The position numbers were made by a program, and so were the translations under genes. From NCBI GenBank assembly GCA_002441345.1, contig DJVU01000085.1:1-53841 (forward strand): DNA of 53,841 bases, read 5' to 3'. The notes beneath the pieces are model-generated. The model worked only from the letters and a program-made list of their open reading frames with translations. It did not search any database and was not told where the DNA came from. This DNA is from Bacteroidales bacterium UBA6248 (GTDB lineage Bacteria; Bacteroidota; Bacteroidia; Bacteroidales; Lentimicrobiaceae). Positions 44,501-52,691 of this stretch are shown here, in pieces. Each line of letters opens with the position of its first letter. The stretch's first letter is position 1.

Positions 44501-45196
44501 TGCTCCGAATTCACGGCTGGGGCCTTTGGTAGTTACATTGATAATACCACCGGTAGCATCCCCGTACTGAGCAGGAACTCCGGAAAGGATAACAGACACC
44601 TGTTCAATGGCTGATTCGGGAAGGGATGAAGATCCGCGAACCCTGATACCATCGATATACATTACAGTGCCTTCGGAACGCTGTCCACGCACGCTTCCCC
44701 GCTCACCGTCGGCTGAGAACACACCCCCTACCGTAGTTGCAATGGCGTTGGCAGAACGGTTGGGCATCTTGGCGATTTCTTCGGACGTTACGGTTGCACC
44801 AACAGATGTTTTATCCTTGTCGATCAGAGGAACTTTATAATCGACCACCTCGAAGGTCTGGATCTCGATCATCGTCGATTCCATCTCCACATTCTGGAAT
44901 GTGATCTGGTCGGATTTAATAATGAGCCCCTGAATCATCACGGGTTTGAAACCAACAAACGTGGCTTTCAGATCATACCTTCCGGGTGTGATTGGCTTGA
45001 TCGTATAGTTCCCATCGAAGTCCGATGTAGTGCCGCCAGCCTGTGTCCCCCCAAGTTCCACGATAATGTTGACAAAAGGGATGGGTTCCTTTGTATTTTT
45101 ATCGATCACTTTTCCCCGGAGGGTTCCCGACTGGGAAAATACCAGCATTGTTGACGCCAGCACTAACCCAATAGTTAGCAGTAGATTTCTGATCAT
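41507..45196 (-). CDS. TonB-dependent receptor with N-terminal carboxypeptidase-regulatory-like domain
   Basis: The 1229-residue receptor starts at the ATG at 45196; the frame extends to a TTG three codons upstream. A signal peptide (MIRNLLLTIGLVLASTMLVF) is followed by a CarbopepD_reg-like beta domain at about 25-110 (LRGKVIDKNTKEPIPFVNII), a plug domain at about 125-240 with RGQRSEGTVMYIDGIRVRG and PAQYGDATGGIINVTTKG, and a long barrel ending IRLGLIFNF with the terminal aromatic. There is no SusD lipoprotein beside it. It leads a three-gene unit with the T9SS cargo and the PorV-like barrel. The ligand is unknown. Confidence 0.92.
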   Translation of the reverse strand: MIRNLLLTIGLVLASTMLVFSQSGTLRGKVIDKNTKEPIPFVNIIVELGGTQAGGTTSDFDGNYTIKPITPGRYDLKATFVGFKPVMIQGLIIKSDQITFQNVEMESTMIEIQTFEVVDYKVPLIDKDKTSVGATVTSEEIAKMPNRSANAIATTVGGVFSADGERGSVRGQRSEGTVMYIDGIRVRGSSSLPESAIEQVSVILSGVPAQYGDATGGIINVTTKGPSREFGAGIELQTSQYLDAYGYNRGGLNMQGPLLWNKDKTSSLLGYFIAGEVVYNKDSRPTATGVYKVKDDVLRAIETNPLRLSGTGFGTYYNSNFIRMSDLEHSKATPNTENIDVNASGKIDIKTGPNINLSLGASINYSDRKAFSFAQTMFNYDKNAQVTDNTWRVFGRFTQRFPTDRESKSLIKNVYYTIQADYTKYDQTVQDSEHRDNLFNYGYLGKYETHKIRSYEYGFDTITKKYGYIHNGFMDTLVAFTPGLANPITSNYTRQYYELYPESFYHNNLNNIISGGGLINGMGATSVYGLWGSPGANQAGYQRVDNEQYSINANASADIGNHALQFGFIYEQRVDRYYSYAPTGLWSLMRGLTNAHIEQLDVMNPKMVYLDGVFMDTIYYDRRYDALSQRFFDKSLRQRIGLPTDGTDWVDIDSYDVHSMTINYYDANGKMHTANLSQGLSIDMFSADELFNNGENLAGYSGYTYTGQRISMKDSPSFDDFFTKRDANGNYTREIAPFSPIYMAGYIQDKFAFDDLIFNVGVRVDRFDANQQVLTDPYTIYPALSVRDVRDLGAHPQNMGEDFVVYVDNMKNPTTIMGYRDGDTWYNAEGLIVTDPSIALDAGNGVIPYLADRNNVTVTSKAFSDYEPQISVMPRISFSFPISDEALFFAHYDVLTQRPTYALRMNPLDYFFLPVLGSPTINNPNLRPEKTIDYELGFQQRLTNSSSLTLSAYYREIRDQIQAFRYTAAYPKTYYSYNNIDFSTVKGLTVTYDLRRTANARVRASYTLQFANGTGSDPEFAKGLIQTGQPNLRTLFPLSFDRRHALNLMLDYRFADGKEYSGPVIRRTKTDATGAEVTRSVQVLKNTGVNFTIFGGSGTPYTKSSRIFPLGQSGIIDGSVNGSRLPWQFRIDGRVDKDINLSWGEGKRESYLNVYLQVLNILDSKNIMSVYSATGNPDDDGYLAAAEYQTQINTQLDTQAYRDLYSIRINSPFNYSLPRQIRLGLIFNF

Positions 45197-45253
45197 ACCA
45201 TTCAAATTTTATGTTAAATGTTCGTGTGTGTTGCGTGTGCCGTAAAAAGCGGG

Positions 45254-45286
45254 TAAAGGTAACAATAAAATAATTTAAGCTCCAAA
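45254..45286 (-). promoter_or_regulatory. Candidate promoter for the TonB receptor / T9SS cargo unit
   Basis: On the minus strand TTTG (45283-45286) is followed after 21 bases by TACCTTTA (45254-45261), one mismatch from TAnnTTTG. It lies 57 bases before the receptor ATG. Confidence 0.5.
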
Positions 45287-45323
45287 ACTTTTTGAAGTGC
45301 CATTGAACAATTTCCGGAATGAG

Positions 45324-45800
45324 CTAAACGTACCGCGGATTCAGAATTTCAGCGTATATCACGGCTTTGCGGAGATCAAATTCCTCCTCCTGATTGTCCG
45401 CAAATTCTTCCTCCGCAATCATAGGTTGTACCCTGTCCGGCATAACAGTATCAACACGTGCCCTGGCACGATACTGCTGTTCAAAATATGCGGCAGATAC
45501 CTCCTCCTCTATCGTCTCAAGCGATTGATTCTCAACAAATGTTTCCAAAACTTCCGCTTCCCTTTCCTCCATCGTACCACCCTGGAAAATTTCTCTGCTG
45601 TACTCATCTTCCGTTATCTCGGGCTTACTCCCCTCAGGATCCAGAAACTCCTCGATTATCGAACGCTTTGGCTGAACAACGGGACCACCGGCCTTTCGCT
45701 GCTCCTCCAGAGCCCGCCGCCTCTCTTTCTTCTGCTTACTCGTATACAGCGAATAAACTACCCACAGTATACCTATTATAATATATAGGAAATCATCCAT
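45324..45800 (-). CDS. Small membrane-anchored acidic protein, unknown function
   Basis: From the ATG at 45800 the protein has 158 residues. One N-terminal membrane helix (DDFLYIIIGILWVVYSLY) is followed by a basic stop-transfer stretch (SKQKKERRR) and a long, acidic, probably disordered cytoplasmic part. The C-terminus DLRKAVIYAEILNPRY is a short ordered motif that I recall from small Bacteroidota proteins. No enzyme motif is present. The longer frame adds 16 hydrophobic residues before the helix and is less likely. Confidence 0.7.
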   Translation of the reverse strand: MDDFLYIIIGILWVVYSLYTSKQKKERRRALEEQRKAGGPVVQPKRSIIEEFLDPEGSKPEITEDEYSREIFQGGTMEEREAEVLETFVENQSLETIEEEVSAAYFEQQYRARARVDTVMPDRVQPMIAEEEFADNQEEEFDLRKAVIYAEILNPRYV

Positions 45801-46066
45801 CAGCCCGGGTATTAATGAAATAAACCGTAAAAATATAAAAAGAAGCAAAGCCTTTCAAGTTTCAACCCGATGATTTACCCATTTCGATTACTTTTTCTGT
45901 TTGAATAAGGGCCGTAATTACCGTTTTTAATTCCTATCTATCTGTATATCTTTATTTTAAGTTAATTTTTCTGGAAAACACCAGTGGCCGTATCTCCGGT
46001 TTCTACCGCAGCAATTAAAATATTAATTTTACCGTGCCGTTCGTTACATCAAATACAATCCGCCCG

Positions 46067-46483
46067 ATGAAAGCCTTGCGAATTTTCCTTTTCCTTGCAC
46101 TAATCTTCTCTGCAGTATCCTGCGACGAAGAAAATTCACGGGATAATATCCCCTACGTTTATGTGAACTTTGTCATCTATCCGAATACGCTCGACTTTAT
46201 TCCGGACGGGGGCTATGTGTATTCAAGCGGCGGATATAAAGGTATCATCATCTACAGGCTATTCAGCAGTGAATTCAGAGTTTACGAACGGGCCTGTCCG
46301 TTCGATCCGCTCGAAGAGGATGCACGCGTTGTAGTGGAACCATCCGGAATCATCGCCATCGACTCGGTATGCGGATCGCGCTTTCTTCTCACCGACGGTT
46401 CCCCCATCGAGGGTCCGGCAACCATAGGCCTGAAACAGTATCGTACCCGCTACGACGGCTATACCCTGCAAATCTCAAATTAA
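46067..46483 (+). CDS. Lipoprotein with degenerate Rieske-like fold
   Basis: The 138-residue protein starts MKALRIFLFLALIFSAVSC, a lipoprotein signal with Cys19 as the likely acylated residue. The remainder follows the order of Rieske ferredoxins: VYERACPFDP with Cys77, then a short loop, then VCGSRFLLTDGSPIEGPA with Cys102. In true Rieske proteins these two blocks are CxH and CxxH. Here both histidines are gone, so a normal [2Fe-2S] cluster cannot form. Two cysteines could bind another metal or pair as a disulfide. The gene is alone and followed by a bidirectional terminator. Other ATG codons upstream add residues before the signal and are not used. Confidence 0.7.
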   Translation: MKALRIFLFLALIFSAVSCDEENSRDNIPYVYVNFVIYPNTLDFIPDGGYVYSSGGYKGIIIYRLFSSEFRVYERACPFDPLEEDARVVVEPSGIIAIDSVCGSRFLLTDGSPIEGPATIGLKQYRTRYDGYTLQISN

Positions 46484-46510
46484 CATCCTGCTTTCCAAAA
46501 TACCTGATTT

Positions 46511-46562
46511 AAAAAGGCAGACAATAGAAAAACGAGATCGCCTTCCTCCTGTCTGCCTTTTA
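46511..46562. terminator. Bidirectional terminator between the lipoprotein gene and ahcY
   Basis: AAAAAGGCAGACA and TGTCTGCCTTTTT form a perfect 13-bp stem with a 26-base loop. It has A and T runs on both sides, so it can stop transcription from both convergent genes. Confidence 0.85.
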
Positions 46563-46584
46563 ATTATCAAATAATCCCTGAAGC

Positions 46585-48003
46585 TTAGTAACGGTAGTGT
46601 TCGGGTTTGAAGGGACCGTCTTTCGCTACGCCGATATAGGCCGCCTGTTCGTCGGTAAGTTTGGTAAGTTTAACCCCGATCTGCTCCAGATGCAGACGCG
46701 CAACTTCTTCATCCAGTTTCTTCGGAAGCCGGTAAACGCCGGTTTCATAGTTATTACTCCACAGATCAAGCTGAGCCAGAGTCTGGTTCGAGAAAGAGTT
46801 GCTCATAACAAACGAAGGATGACCGGTGGCACAGCCTAGGTTCACCAAACGGCCTTCTGCCAGCAGAAAGATGGAGTTGCCTGATGTAAATGTGTACTTA
46901 TCAACCTGAGGTTTAATATTTGTGTGTGCAACCCCCGGAGTTGAGCTTAGTTTTTCAACCTGAATTTCATTGTCGAAATGACCAATGTTGCAGACAATGC
47001 TCTGATCCTTCATCTGCTGCATATGTTCAAAGGTGATCACATCGCGGTTACCGGTAGCAGTTACGTAAATATTTCCCTCTTTCAGTGCCTCTTCCACGGT
47101 TGAAACTTCAAAACCTTCCATGGCGGCCTGCAGGGCACAAATGGGATCGATCTCGGTTACGATTACGCGCGCACCATACGAACGCATGGAACGGGCACAG
47201 CCCTTACCAACATCCCCGAAACCAAGCACAACCACTACTTTACCGGCTATCATCACATCGGTAGCACGCTTGATACCGTCGGCCAGCGATTCGTGACATC
47301 CGTAAAGGTTGTCGAATTTCGATTTTGTTACGGAGTCGTTTACATTAATGGCCGGGAAGAGCAGAGTGCCGGCTTCCATCATCTGATACAGCCTGTGAAC
47401 GCCCGTAGTCGTTTCTTCGGAAACCCCGCGCATGCCTGGCACCATTCTGTGCCAGCGCTGGTTATCTTCTTCATAGGCCATTTTCAGCGTTTTCAGAACA
47501 GCGGCTTCTTCCGCATTGGAAGCGGGCTGGCCGAGCAAAGCGGGATTTTTCTCCGCATCGTATCCTTTGTGAACCATAAGTGTGGCGTCACCACCGTCGT
47601 CAACGATAAGGTTCGGACCTTCACCGCCGGGAAACGATAATGCCTGTAATGTACACCACCAGTATTCTTCCAGAGTCTCGCCCTTCCATGCAAACACAGG
47701 TATTCCACGGCTGGCAATGGCAGCAGCAGCATGATCCTGGGTTGAGAAAATATTGCAGCTTGCCCATCGGACATCAGCACCCAGCTCAACAAGTGTTTCT
47801 ATAAGCACGGCCGTTTGTATGGTCATGTGGAGCGAACCGGTAATACGTGCTCCCTGAAGGGGTTTTGAAGCGGAGAACTTCCGGCGGATCGACATCAGAC
47901 CGGGCATCTCCATTTCAGCAATCTCTATCTCCTTGCGACCAAAGTCAGCCAGGGTAATATCTTTGACTTTATAAGGCAGAGTTTCAATAAGCATTTCTTT
48001 CAT
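46585..48003 (-). CDS. ahcY: Adenosylhomocysteinase
   Basis: A 472-residue cytosolic NAD-dependent enzyme that splits S-adenosylhomocysteine into homocysteine and adenosine, relieving product inhibition of methyltransferases. SASKPLQGARITGSLHMT, DDGGDATLM, EETTTGVHRLYQM, NVNDSVTKSKFDN (catalytic Asp and Lys) and the NAD loop VLGFGDVGKGCA are all present. It ends in the family-typical KPEHYRY with the cofactor-binding Lys and Tyr. ATGs at 48003 and 47994 are both possible. The adenosine released could feed purine salvage. Confidence 0.97.
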   Translation of the reverse strand: MKEMLIETLPYKVKDITLADFGRKEIEIAEMEMPGLMSIRRKFSASKPLQGARITGSLHMTIQTAVLIETLVELGADVRWASCNIFSTQDHAAAAIASRGIPVFAWKGETLEEYWWCTLQALSFPGGEGPNLIVDDGGDATLMVHKGYDAEKNPALLGQPASNAEEAAVLKTLKMAYEEDNQRWHRMVPGMRGVSEETTTGVHRLYQMMEAGTLLFPAINVNDSVTKSKFDNLYGCHESLADGIKRATDVMIAGKVVVVLGFGDVGKGCARSMRSYGARVIVTEIDPICALQAAMEGFEVSTVEEALKEGNIYVTATGNRDVITFEHMQQMKDQSIVCNIGHFDNEIQVEKLSSTPGVAHTNIKPQVDKYTFTSGNSIFLLAEGRLVNLGCATGHPSFVMSNSFSNQTLAQLDLWSNNYETGVYRLPKKLDEEVARLHLEQIGVKLTKLTDEQAAYIGVAKDGPFKPEHYRY

Positions 48004-48035
48004 TTTATCGGATTTCTCGCTTTAAATTTGGGGTG

Positions 48036-48043
48036 CAAAGATA
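48036..48043 (-). promoter_or_regulatory. -7 promoter box for ahcY
   Basis: The minus strand reads TATCTTTG 32 bases before the ahcY start. A TTTG lies 15 bases further upstream, shorter than the usual spacing. No S-adenosylhomocysteine riboswitch fits in so short a leader. Confidence 0.55.
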
Positions 48044-48192
48044 CATATAGTTTCAATGCAAACCACCCTGCATGTTTCAAGCCGCTATAAATCAATGCAT
48101 CAAAAATATTTATAAGATCCGTCTACCGTTGCATCTGCCGGCTCCCCTGTTCATTAATTTGCTGCCCGTGCATGGGATGACGTTAAAAATCT

Positions 48193-48200
48193 TAGGTTTG
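48193..48200 (+). promoter_or_regulatory. -7 promoter box for the GGGP synthase gene
   Basis: TAGGTTTG matches TAnnTTTG and lies 11 bases before the ATG at 48212, so the transcript would start almost at the start codon. Confidence 0.45.
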
Positions 48201-48211
48201 CAGAGAAAAAT

Positions 48212-48958
48212 ATGGCACATATGACTGTACTTGAGACCATCAGGAAAAAAACCTCGGAAGGGCTGAAGCAGCTGGCCATCCTGATCGATCCGGACAAGAC
48301 CGACGACCGCAGGCTGGAACAGATCACTGAATTGGCAGCCGCAAACGGAGTCGACTACTTTTTTGTCGGCGGAAGCCTCCTGATCAACAACCGCATGGAT
48401 GAATGCATCCGGATTCTTAAGCAAACCGGGAATATCCCCGTGATTCTTTTCCCCGGCAACACCTTGCAAATGAGCTGGAAAGCCGATGCCATACTTTTCC
48501 TGTCGCTGATCTCGGGACGTAATGCCGAGATGCTCATCGGCAGGCACGTAGTTGCTGCACCATATCTTAAACTAAGCCCTCTGGAGGTAATACCTACCGG
48601 ATATATGCTGATCGAAAGCGGCCGCCCCACAGCGGTTTCGTACATGAGCAATTCCGATCCCATCCCTTCCGATAAAGACGATATTGCCATGTGTACCGCC
48701 ATGGCAGGAGAAATGCTCGGGCTGCAGCTGATTTTTATGGATGCCGGCAGCGGAGCACTTAACCCGGTATCGCAACAGATGATCTCCCAGGTGAAACAAA
48801 GCATCGGTGTTCCCCTGGTTCTCGGCGGAGGCATACGTACTCCCGAAAGCGCTGCAGCCGCAGCCGCAGCCGGTGCCGACCTGCTTGTCATCGGCAACGC
48901 CGTGGAAAAAGATCCTTATCTGATACAACACATCAGCCAGGCAGTAAAAAATCTGTAA
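48212..48958 (+). CDS. Geranylgeranylglyceryl/heptaprenylglyceryl phosphate synthase
   Basis: A 248-residue TIM barrel of the GGGPS/PcrB family, which joins a polyprenyl diphosphate to sn-glycerol-1-phosphate by an ether bond. ILIDPDKT at 23-30, FVGGSLL, PTGYMLIESGRPTAVSYMS near 129-147 and the phosphate-binding VLGGGIRTPESAAAAAAAGAD, VIGNA are in place. Bacteroidota members belong to the group II enzymes that tend to use geranylgeranyl diphosphate. It may draw on the isoprenoids of the mevalonate operon 39 kb away. Whether ether lipids are made depends on sn-glycerol-1-phosphate synthesis, not seen here. Confidence 0.92.
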   Translation: MAHMTVLETIRKKTSEGLKQLAILIDPDKTDDRRLEQITELAAANGVDYFFVGGSLLINNRMDECIRILKQTGNIPVILFPGNTLQMSWKADAILFLSLISGRNAEMLIGRHVVAAPYLKLSPLEVIPTGYMLIESGRPTAVSYMSNSDPIPSDKDDIAMCTAMAGEMLGLQLIFMDAGSGALNPVSQQMISQVKQSIGVPLVLGGGIRTPESAAAAAAAGADLLVIGNAVEKDPYLIQHISQAVKNL

Positions 48959-48992
48959 CTAAAATAACCGATAACATCAATCATTCTGCACA

Positions 48993-51122
48993 ATGCGACT
49001 CTTTACCGTAGCACTTAGCGTACTTCTGCTCACATCCCCGCTCCTTGCCCAGGACCGCATGCTGGTTCCCGAAGAAATCATGTCGAACCGAAGCCTTTAT
49101 CCGGGTAGCCTGTCCAACCTTCAGTGGAAAGGGAATTCAGGATTCTATACCTGGCAGGACGGGAACAACCTGCTTCAGGGTAACCTGAAAAACGAAACGA
49201 CCGACACTCTGCTGAAAGTCAGTGATTTTAATGATATCCTCGAAAAATCAGGCATTAAACCGGTAAAACGGCTGCCTTCTTTCTCCTGGAAAGATGAAAC
49301 TACTCTTTCCTTTTCAACCGGCAATGGGTATTTCGATTACAATACTGCCGGCAAACAACTGATTGCATGGAATTCCATTGATTCGCTGGCAGAAAATGCA
49401 GATCCGGCTCCCGAAACCCGCTACATTGCCTATACCGTGGAAAATAACCTCTATATAGCAACAGGCAGAGGCCGGATTGCCGTTACCAGGGATGCGGACA
49501 AGGGAATTGTGAATGGTCAATCGGTTCACCGCAACGAATTCGGTATTAACAAAGGCACCTTCTGGTCGCCCCGGGGCAGGCTGCTGGTATTCTACCGAAT
49601 GGACGAAACCATGGTTACCGGTTATCCTCTGGTGGATGTTACCGAAAGAATAGCCCTTACCAGCGAAATCCGTTATCCCATGGCCGGTATGAAAAGCCAT
49701 CATGTTACTCTGGGTATTTTCAGCCCGGAGACAGGAAATACCGTTTTTGTCAAAACAGGCATTCCGGAAGAGCAATACCTTACCAATATTGCATGGAGTC
49801 CGGATGAAAAGCATATATACATCGCCGTTCTTAACCGCGACCAGAACCATATGTGGCTGAACAAGTACGATGCAGTTACCGGAGATTTTATCCGAACGCT
49901 GATTGAAGAGAAAAACGATCGCTACGTTGAGCCGCTCAACCCCATGACCTTCCTTCCCGGTAACCCCGACATGTTTATCTGGCAAAGTCAGCGCGACGGA
50001 TTTAACCACTTATATCTTTATGATACGAATGGCAAACTTATAAGGCAATTGACGAAAGGACCATGGGTAGTGACCGGATTACCCGGGTTCGATGCATCCC
50101 GCAAAGGGCTCTTTTACACCTCAACGGCAGCAAGCCCTCTCGAAAACCGGCTGTATTACCTTGAGTTTTCTTCCGGCAAATCCACCCTTCTTACAGAGCA
50201 AAAAGGAACACACAACGTCAGCATCCGTGCCGACGGGAAATTTTTCATCAGCCGCTACAGCAACCTCGAAACCCCCGCACGAATCTATGCAGGCGATATG
50301 AAAGGCAGGGAGGTAAAAAGTCTGTTTACTTCACCCGATCCGCTGAAAGAATACCTGCTCGGCGAAACAAGCATCTTTACCCTGAAAGCAGACGATGGCA
50401 CCGACCTCTGGTGCAGAATGATTAAACCCGCTTCCTTTGATCCGGCAAAGAAATATCCTGTTTTTATATATGTTTACGGCGGCCCGCACGCTCAGCTGAT
50501 TACCGAGAGCTGGCTGGGGGGAGCCGGACACTTCCTCAACTATATGGCGCAACAGGGATATGTAGTGTTTACGCTCGACAACCGCGGCTCAGCCAACCGG
50601 GGATTTGAGTTCGAAAGTACCATTCACCGCCGGCTGGGCGTTGTTGAAATGGCCGATCAGTTGAAAGGGGTTGAATACCTGAAATCATTGCCGTTCGTTG
50701 ATTCCACCCGTATAGGCGTCGACGGATGGAGCTACGGCGGATTTATGGCAATTACTCTCAAACTCAAGAATCCGGGCGTATTCAGGGTTGCCACCGCCGG
50801 AGGACCCGTCACCGACTGGAAATACTATGAGGTAATGTATGGTGAACGTTACATGGACACCCCGGAGCAGAATCCGGACGGATACAGCGAAGCCTGCCTC
50901 ATGAACCACATCGGCAAGCTGGAAGGCAAACTCATGATCATTCACGGTGCACTCGACAATACCGTAGTTTGGCAGCACAGCCTGCAATTCGTAAAAACCG
51001 CCATCGAACAGCAAAAGCAGCTGGACTATTTTATTTATCCAACCCACGAACACAACGTAAGAGGCATCGACCGGGCCCATCTTTTCAGGAAGCTGGCTAC
51101 CTATTATAAGGAAAACCTTTGA
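48993..51122 (+). CDS. S9 family prolyl dipeptidyl peptidase, DPP IV type
   Basis: A 709-residue exported serine peptidase with a signal peptide (MRLFTVALSVLLLTSPLLA). Residues ~30-450 form the beta-propeller. Residues ~460-709 are the alpha/beta hydrolase with Ser580 in DGWSYGGF, Asp655 in HGALDNTV and His687 in PTHEHNVRG as the catalytic triad. The propeller segment YRMDETMVTGYPLV stands where DPP IV has its N-terminus-binding acidic pair, but only one such acidic pair (D-E) is seen. It should release X-Pro dipeptides in the periplasm. It starts 34 bases after the GGGP synthase gene, perhaps in the same transcript. Confidence 0.92.
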   Translation: MRLFTVALSVLLLTSPLLAQDRMLVPEEIMSNRSLYPGSLSNLQWKGNSGFYTWQDGNNLLQGNLKNETTDTLLKVSDFNDILEKSGIKPVKRLPSFSWKDETTLSFSTGNGYFDYNTAGKQLIAWNSIDSLAENADPAPETRYIAYTVENNLYIATGRGRIAVTRDADKGIVNGQSVHRNEFGINKGTFWSPRGRLLVFYRMDETMVTGYPLVDVTERIALTSEIRYPMAGMKSHHVTLGIFSPETGNTVFVKTGIPEEQYLTNIAWSPDEKHIYIAVLNRDQNHMWLNKYDAVTGDFIRTLIEEKNDRYVEPLNPMTFLPGNPDMFIWQSQRDGFNHLYLYDTNGKLIRQLTKGPWVVTGLPGFDASRKGLFYTSTAASPLENRLYYLEFSSGKSTLLTEQKGTHNVSIRADGKFFISRYSNLETPARIYAGDMKGREVKSLFTSPDPLKEYLLGETSIFTLKADDGTDLWCRMIKPASFDPAKKYPVFIYVYGGPHAQLITESWLGGAGHFLNYMAQQGYVVFTLDNRGSANRGFEFESTIHRRLGVVEMADQLKGVEYLKSLPFVDSTRIGVDGWSYGGFMAITLKLKNPGVFRVATAGGPVTDWKYYEVMYGERYMDTPEQNPDGYSEACLMNHIGKLEGKLMIIHGALDNTVVWQHSLQFVKTAIEQQKQLDYFIYPTHEHNVRGIDRAHLFRKLATYYKENL

Positions 51123-51134
51123 TTGACAAGCAGC

Positions 51135-51173
51135 AAAAAGCCTGCAGCCGGATTTACCAGCTGCAGGCTTTTT
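51135..51173. terminator. Bidirectional terminator between DPP IV and meaB
   Basis: AAAAAGCCTGCAGC and GCTGCAGGCTTTTT form a perfect 14-bp stem around an 11-base loop, with A and T runs on both flanks. It serves both convergent genes. Confidence 0.9.
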
Positions 51174-51191
51174 ATTTTTATTATCAGGCAG

Positions 51192-52298
51192 TTACCGTGT
51201 CATCGTTTTAAAATACAGCTCAAGCAGATGTGCCGCAGCCTGATAGGGCGTCAGGCGATCGGCAAGCATTTTTTGTTCAATCTCTTTCAGGGCAGTTTTT
51301 ATTTCTGAATTAAGGTAAAAATGATCATGCAGCCTGTTATCAATGCTGTCGATCATAATTTGTCTCGACTGCTGCTGTCGTTTCAGCCGGAAGAAACCGT
51401 TCGACTGTGTAAAACGGATGTATTCCGAGATGGTATCCCATACTCCCGGAATACCATCCCCGGTAAGGGAAGAGCAGGTTATTGCAGGAGGCGACCAACC
51501 CGAATCGGGCAGCGGGAAGAGGTGAAGTGCATTTTTGATCTGCGTACAGGCAATCTGTGCCCTGACTTTATTATCGCCATCCGCTTTGTTGACGGCAATG
51601 GCATCGGCCATCTCCATAATACCGCGCTTTATGCCCTGAAGCTCGTCGCCGGCTCCGGAGATCATAAGCAGAAGAAAGAAATCGACCATTGAATGTACGG
51701 CAATTTCCGACTGTCCGACCCCGACAGTCTCAACAATAATAGTATCAAAACCCGCAGCTTCACAAATAATTATGGTCTCTCTGGTCTTACGCGCAACGCC
51801 ACCCAGAGAACCTGCAGAGGGAGAGGGCCGTATAAAAGCATTCGGGTGTGTCGACAGCCCTTCCATACGGGTTTTATCACCCAAAATGCTGCCTTTGGAG
51901 CGGGAACTGCTGGGATCAATTGCAAGCACCGCAAGCCTGTGCCCATTCCCGGTAAGGTAGGTTCCCAATGCTTCGATAAATGTGCTCTTTCCAGCCCCGG
52001 GCACCCCGGTAACCCCCAGCCGAACCGAATTTCCGGCATGCGGCAGACAGCGCGCAATAATTTCCTGTGCTAAAGCCTGATGTTCAGGCAACGAACTCTC
52101 AACAAGCGTAATAGCCTGACTGAAAAGAGTACGGTTAAAGTTCAGAATGCCCTCCATAAACGCATCCGGCGTAGGCATCTGCCGGCGGGTACGCTTAAAC
52201 TTCTTAACGGCAGATTCATTTAAAACAGGCGGCTGAGGTATCCCTTCCTGAACCTTGAGCGCAGAATCGAAGGACTCATCTTCTTTCTTTTTTTTCAT
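51192..52298 (-). CDS. meaB: MeaB-type methylmalonyl-CoA mutase-associated GTPase
   Basis: The 368-residue protein starts at the ATG at 52298; the frame extends to a TTG 12 codons upstream. It is a G3E-family GTPase that guards cobalamin loading of methylmalonyl-CoA mutase. The P-loop TGVPGAGKST is at 97-106, followed by AIDPSSSRSKGSILGDKTRM, ETVGVGQSE (Walker B region) and AVNKADGD (the NKxD base-recognition motif). The mutase genes are not in the window. It is read towards a strong bidirectional terminator. Confidence 0.94.
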   Translation of the reverse strand: MKKKKEDESFDSALKVQEGIPQPPVLNESAVKKFKRTRRQMPTPDAFMEGILNFNRTLFSQAITLVESSLPEHQALAQEIIARCLPHAGNSVRLGVTGVPGAGKSTFIEALGTYLTGNGHRLAVLAIDPSSSRSKGSILGDKTRMEGLSTHPNAFIRPSPSAGSLGGVARKTRETIIICEAAGFDTIIVETVGVGQSEIAVHSMVDFFLLLMISGAGDELQGIKRGIMEMADAIAVNKADGDNKVRAQIACTQIKNALHLFPLPDSGWSPPAITCSSLTGDGIPGVWDTISEYIRFTQSNGFFRLKRQQQSRQIMIDSIDNRLHDHFYLNSEIKTALKEIEQKMLADRLTPYQAAAHLLELYFKTMTR

Positions 52299-52368
52299 CT
52301 CCGTGACATATTTTTTGGCAAAGCGGGAGTACAATCATATAATGAATATATTTGAAGGGGTAACATCT

Positions 52369-52686
52369 TTATCTTGATTTTTCATACTTATCCGTAAAAT
52401 CAATTATCATCTCGATAATGGTTTTATTACTAAATTTCTTATAAATAATATCGTGATACATATACCGAACGTTTTTATCTCTCCAATCTACTTGTTCGTA
52501 GGGGTTAAATTTAAGAAAACCTTGAATACTCTCAGCCGAAGTGAAATTACAAGTTTCAAGATTAGCTTGCACGCAAATAGCTGATGGATTATCTGCGTCT
52601 TCCTCTGCAATTAACAAAATAAGTTTATCTCCCAATTTAGCAATCGGGATTAAATCATTTAGATCAATATAATCTTTGCTCTCCAT
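52369..52686 (-). CDS. Acidic small protein, possible immunity protein
   Basis: A 105-residue protein with no family that I recognise. It is acidic, has no signal peptide and is soluble-looking (GDKLILLIAEEDADNPSAIC; TIIEMIIDFTDKYEKSR). Its coding DNA is much richer in A and T than neighbouring genes, a sign of transfer. Directly upstream, with a 5-base gap, lies a 33-residue reading-frame remnant with similar base use. Small acidic genes placed just after the 3' end of a polymorphic toxin gene are commonly immunity genes; that reading is an inference. MeaB starts about 70 bases downstream. Confidence 0.6.
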   Translation of the reverse strand: MESKDYIDLNDLIPIAKLGDKLILLIAEEDADNPSAICVQANLETCNFTSAESIQGFLKFNPYEQVDWRDKNVRYMYHDIIYKKFSNKTIIEMIIDFTDKYEKSR

Positions 52687-52691
52687 TTTTA

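Noticed and set aside
41507..45196. SusC/SusD polysaccharide utilisation locus
   Set aside because: There is no SusD lipoprotein, glycoside hydrolase or sensor gene beside the receptor.
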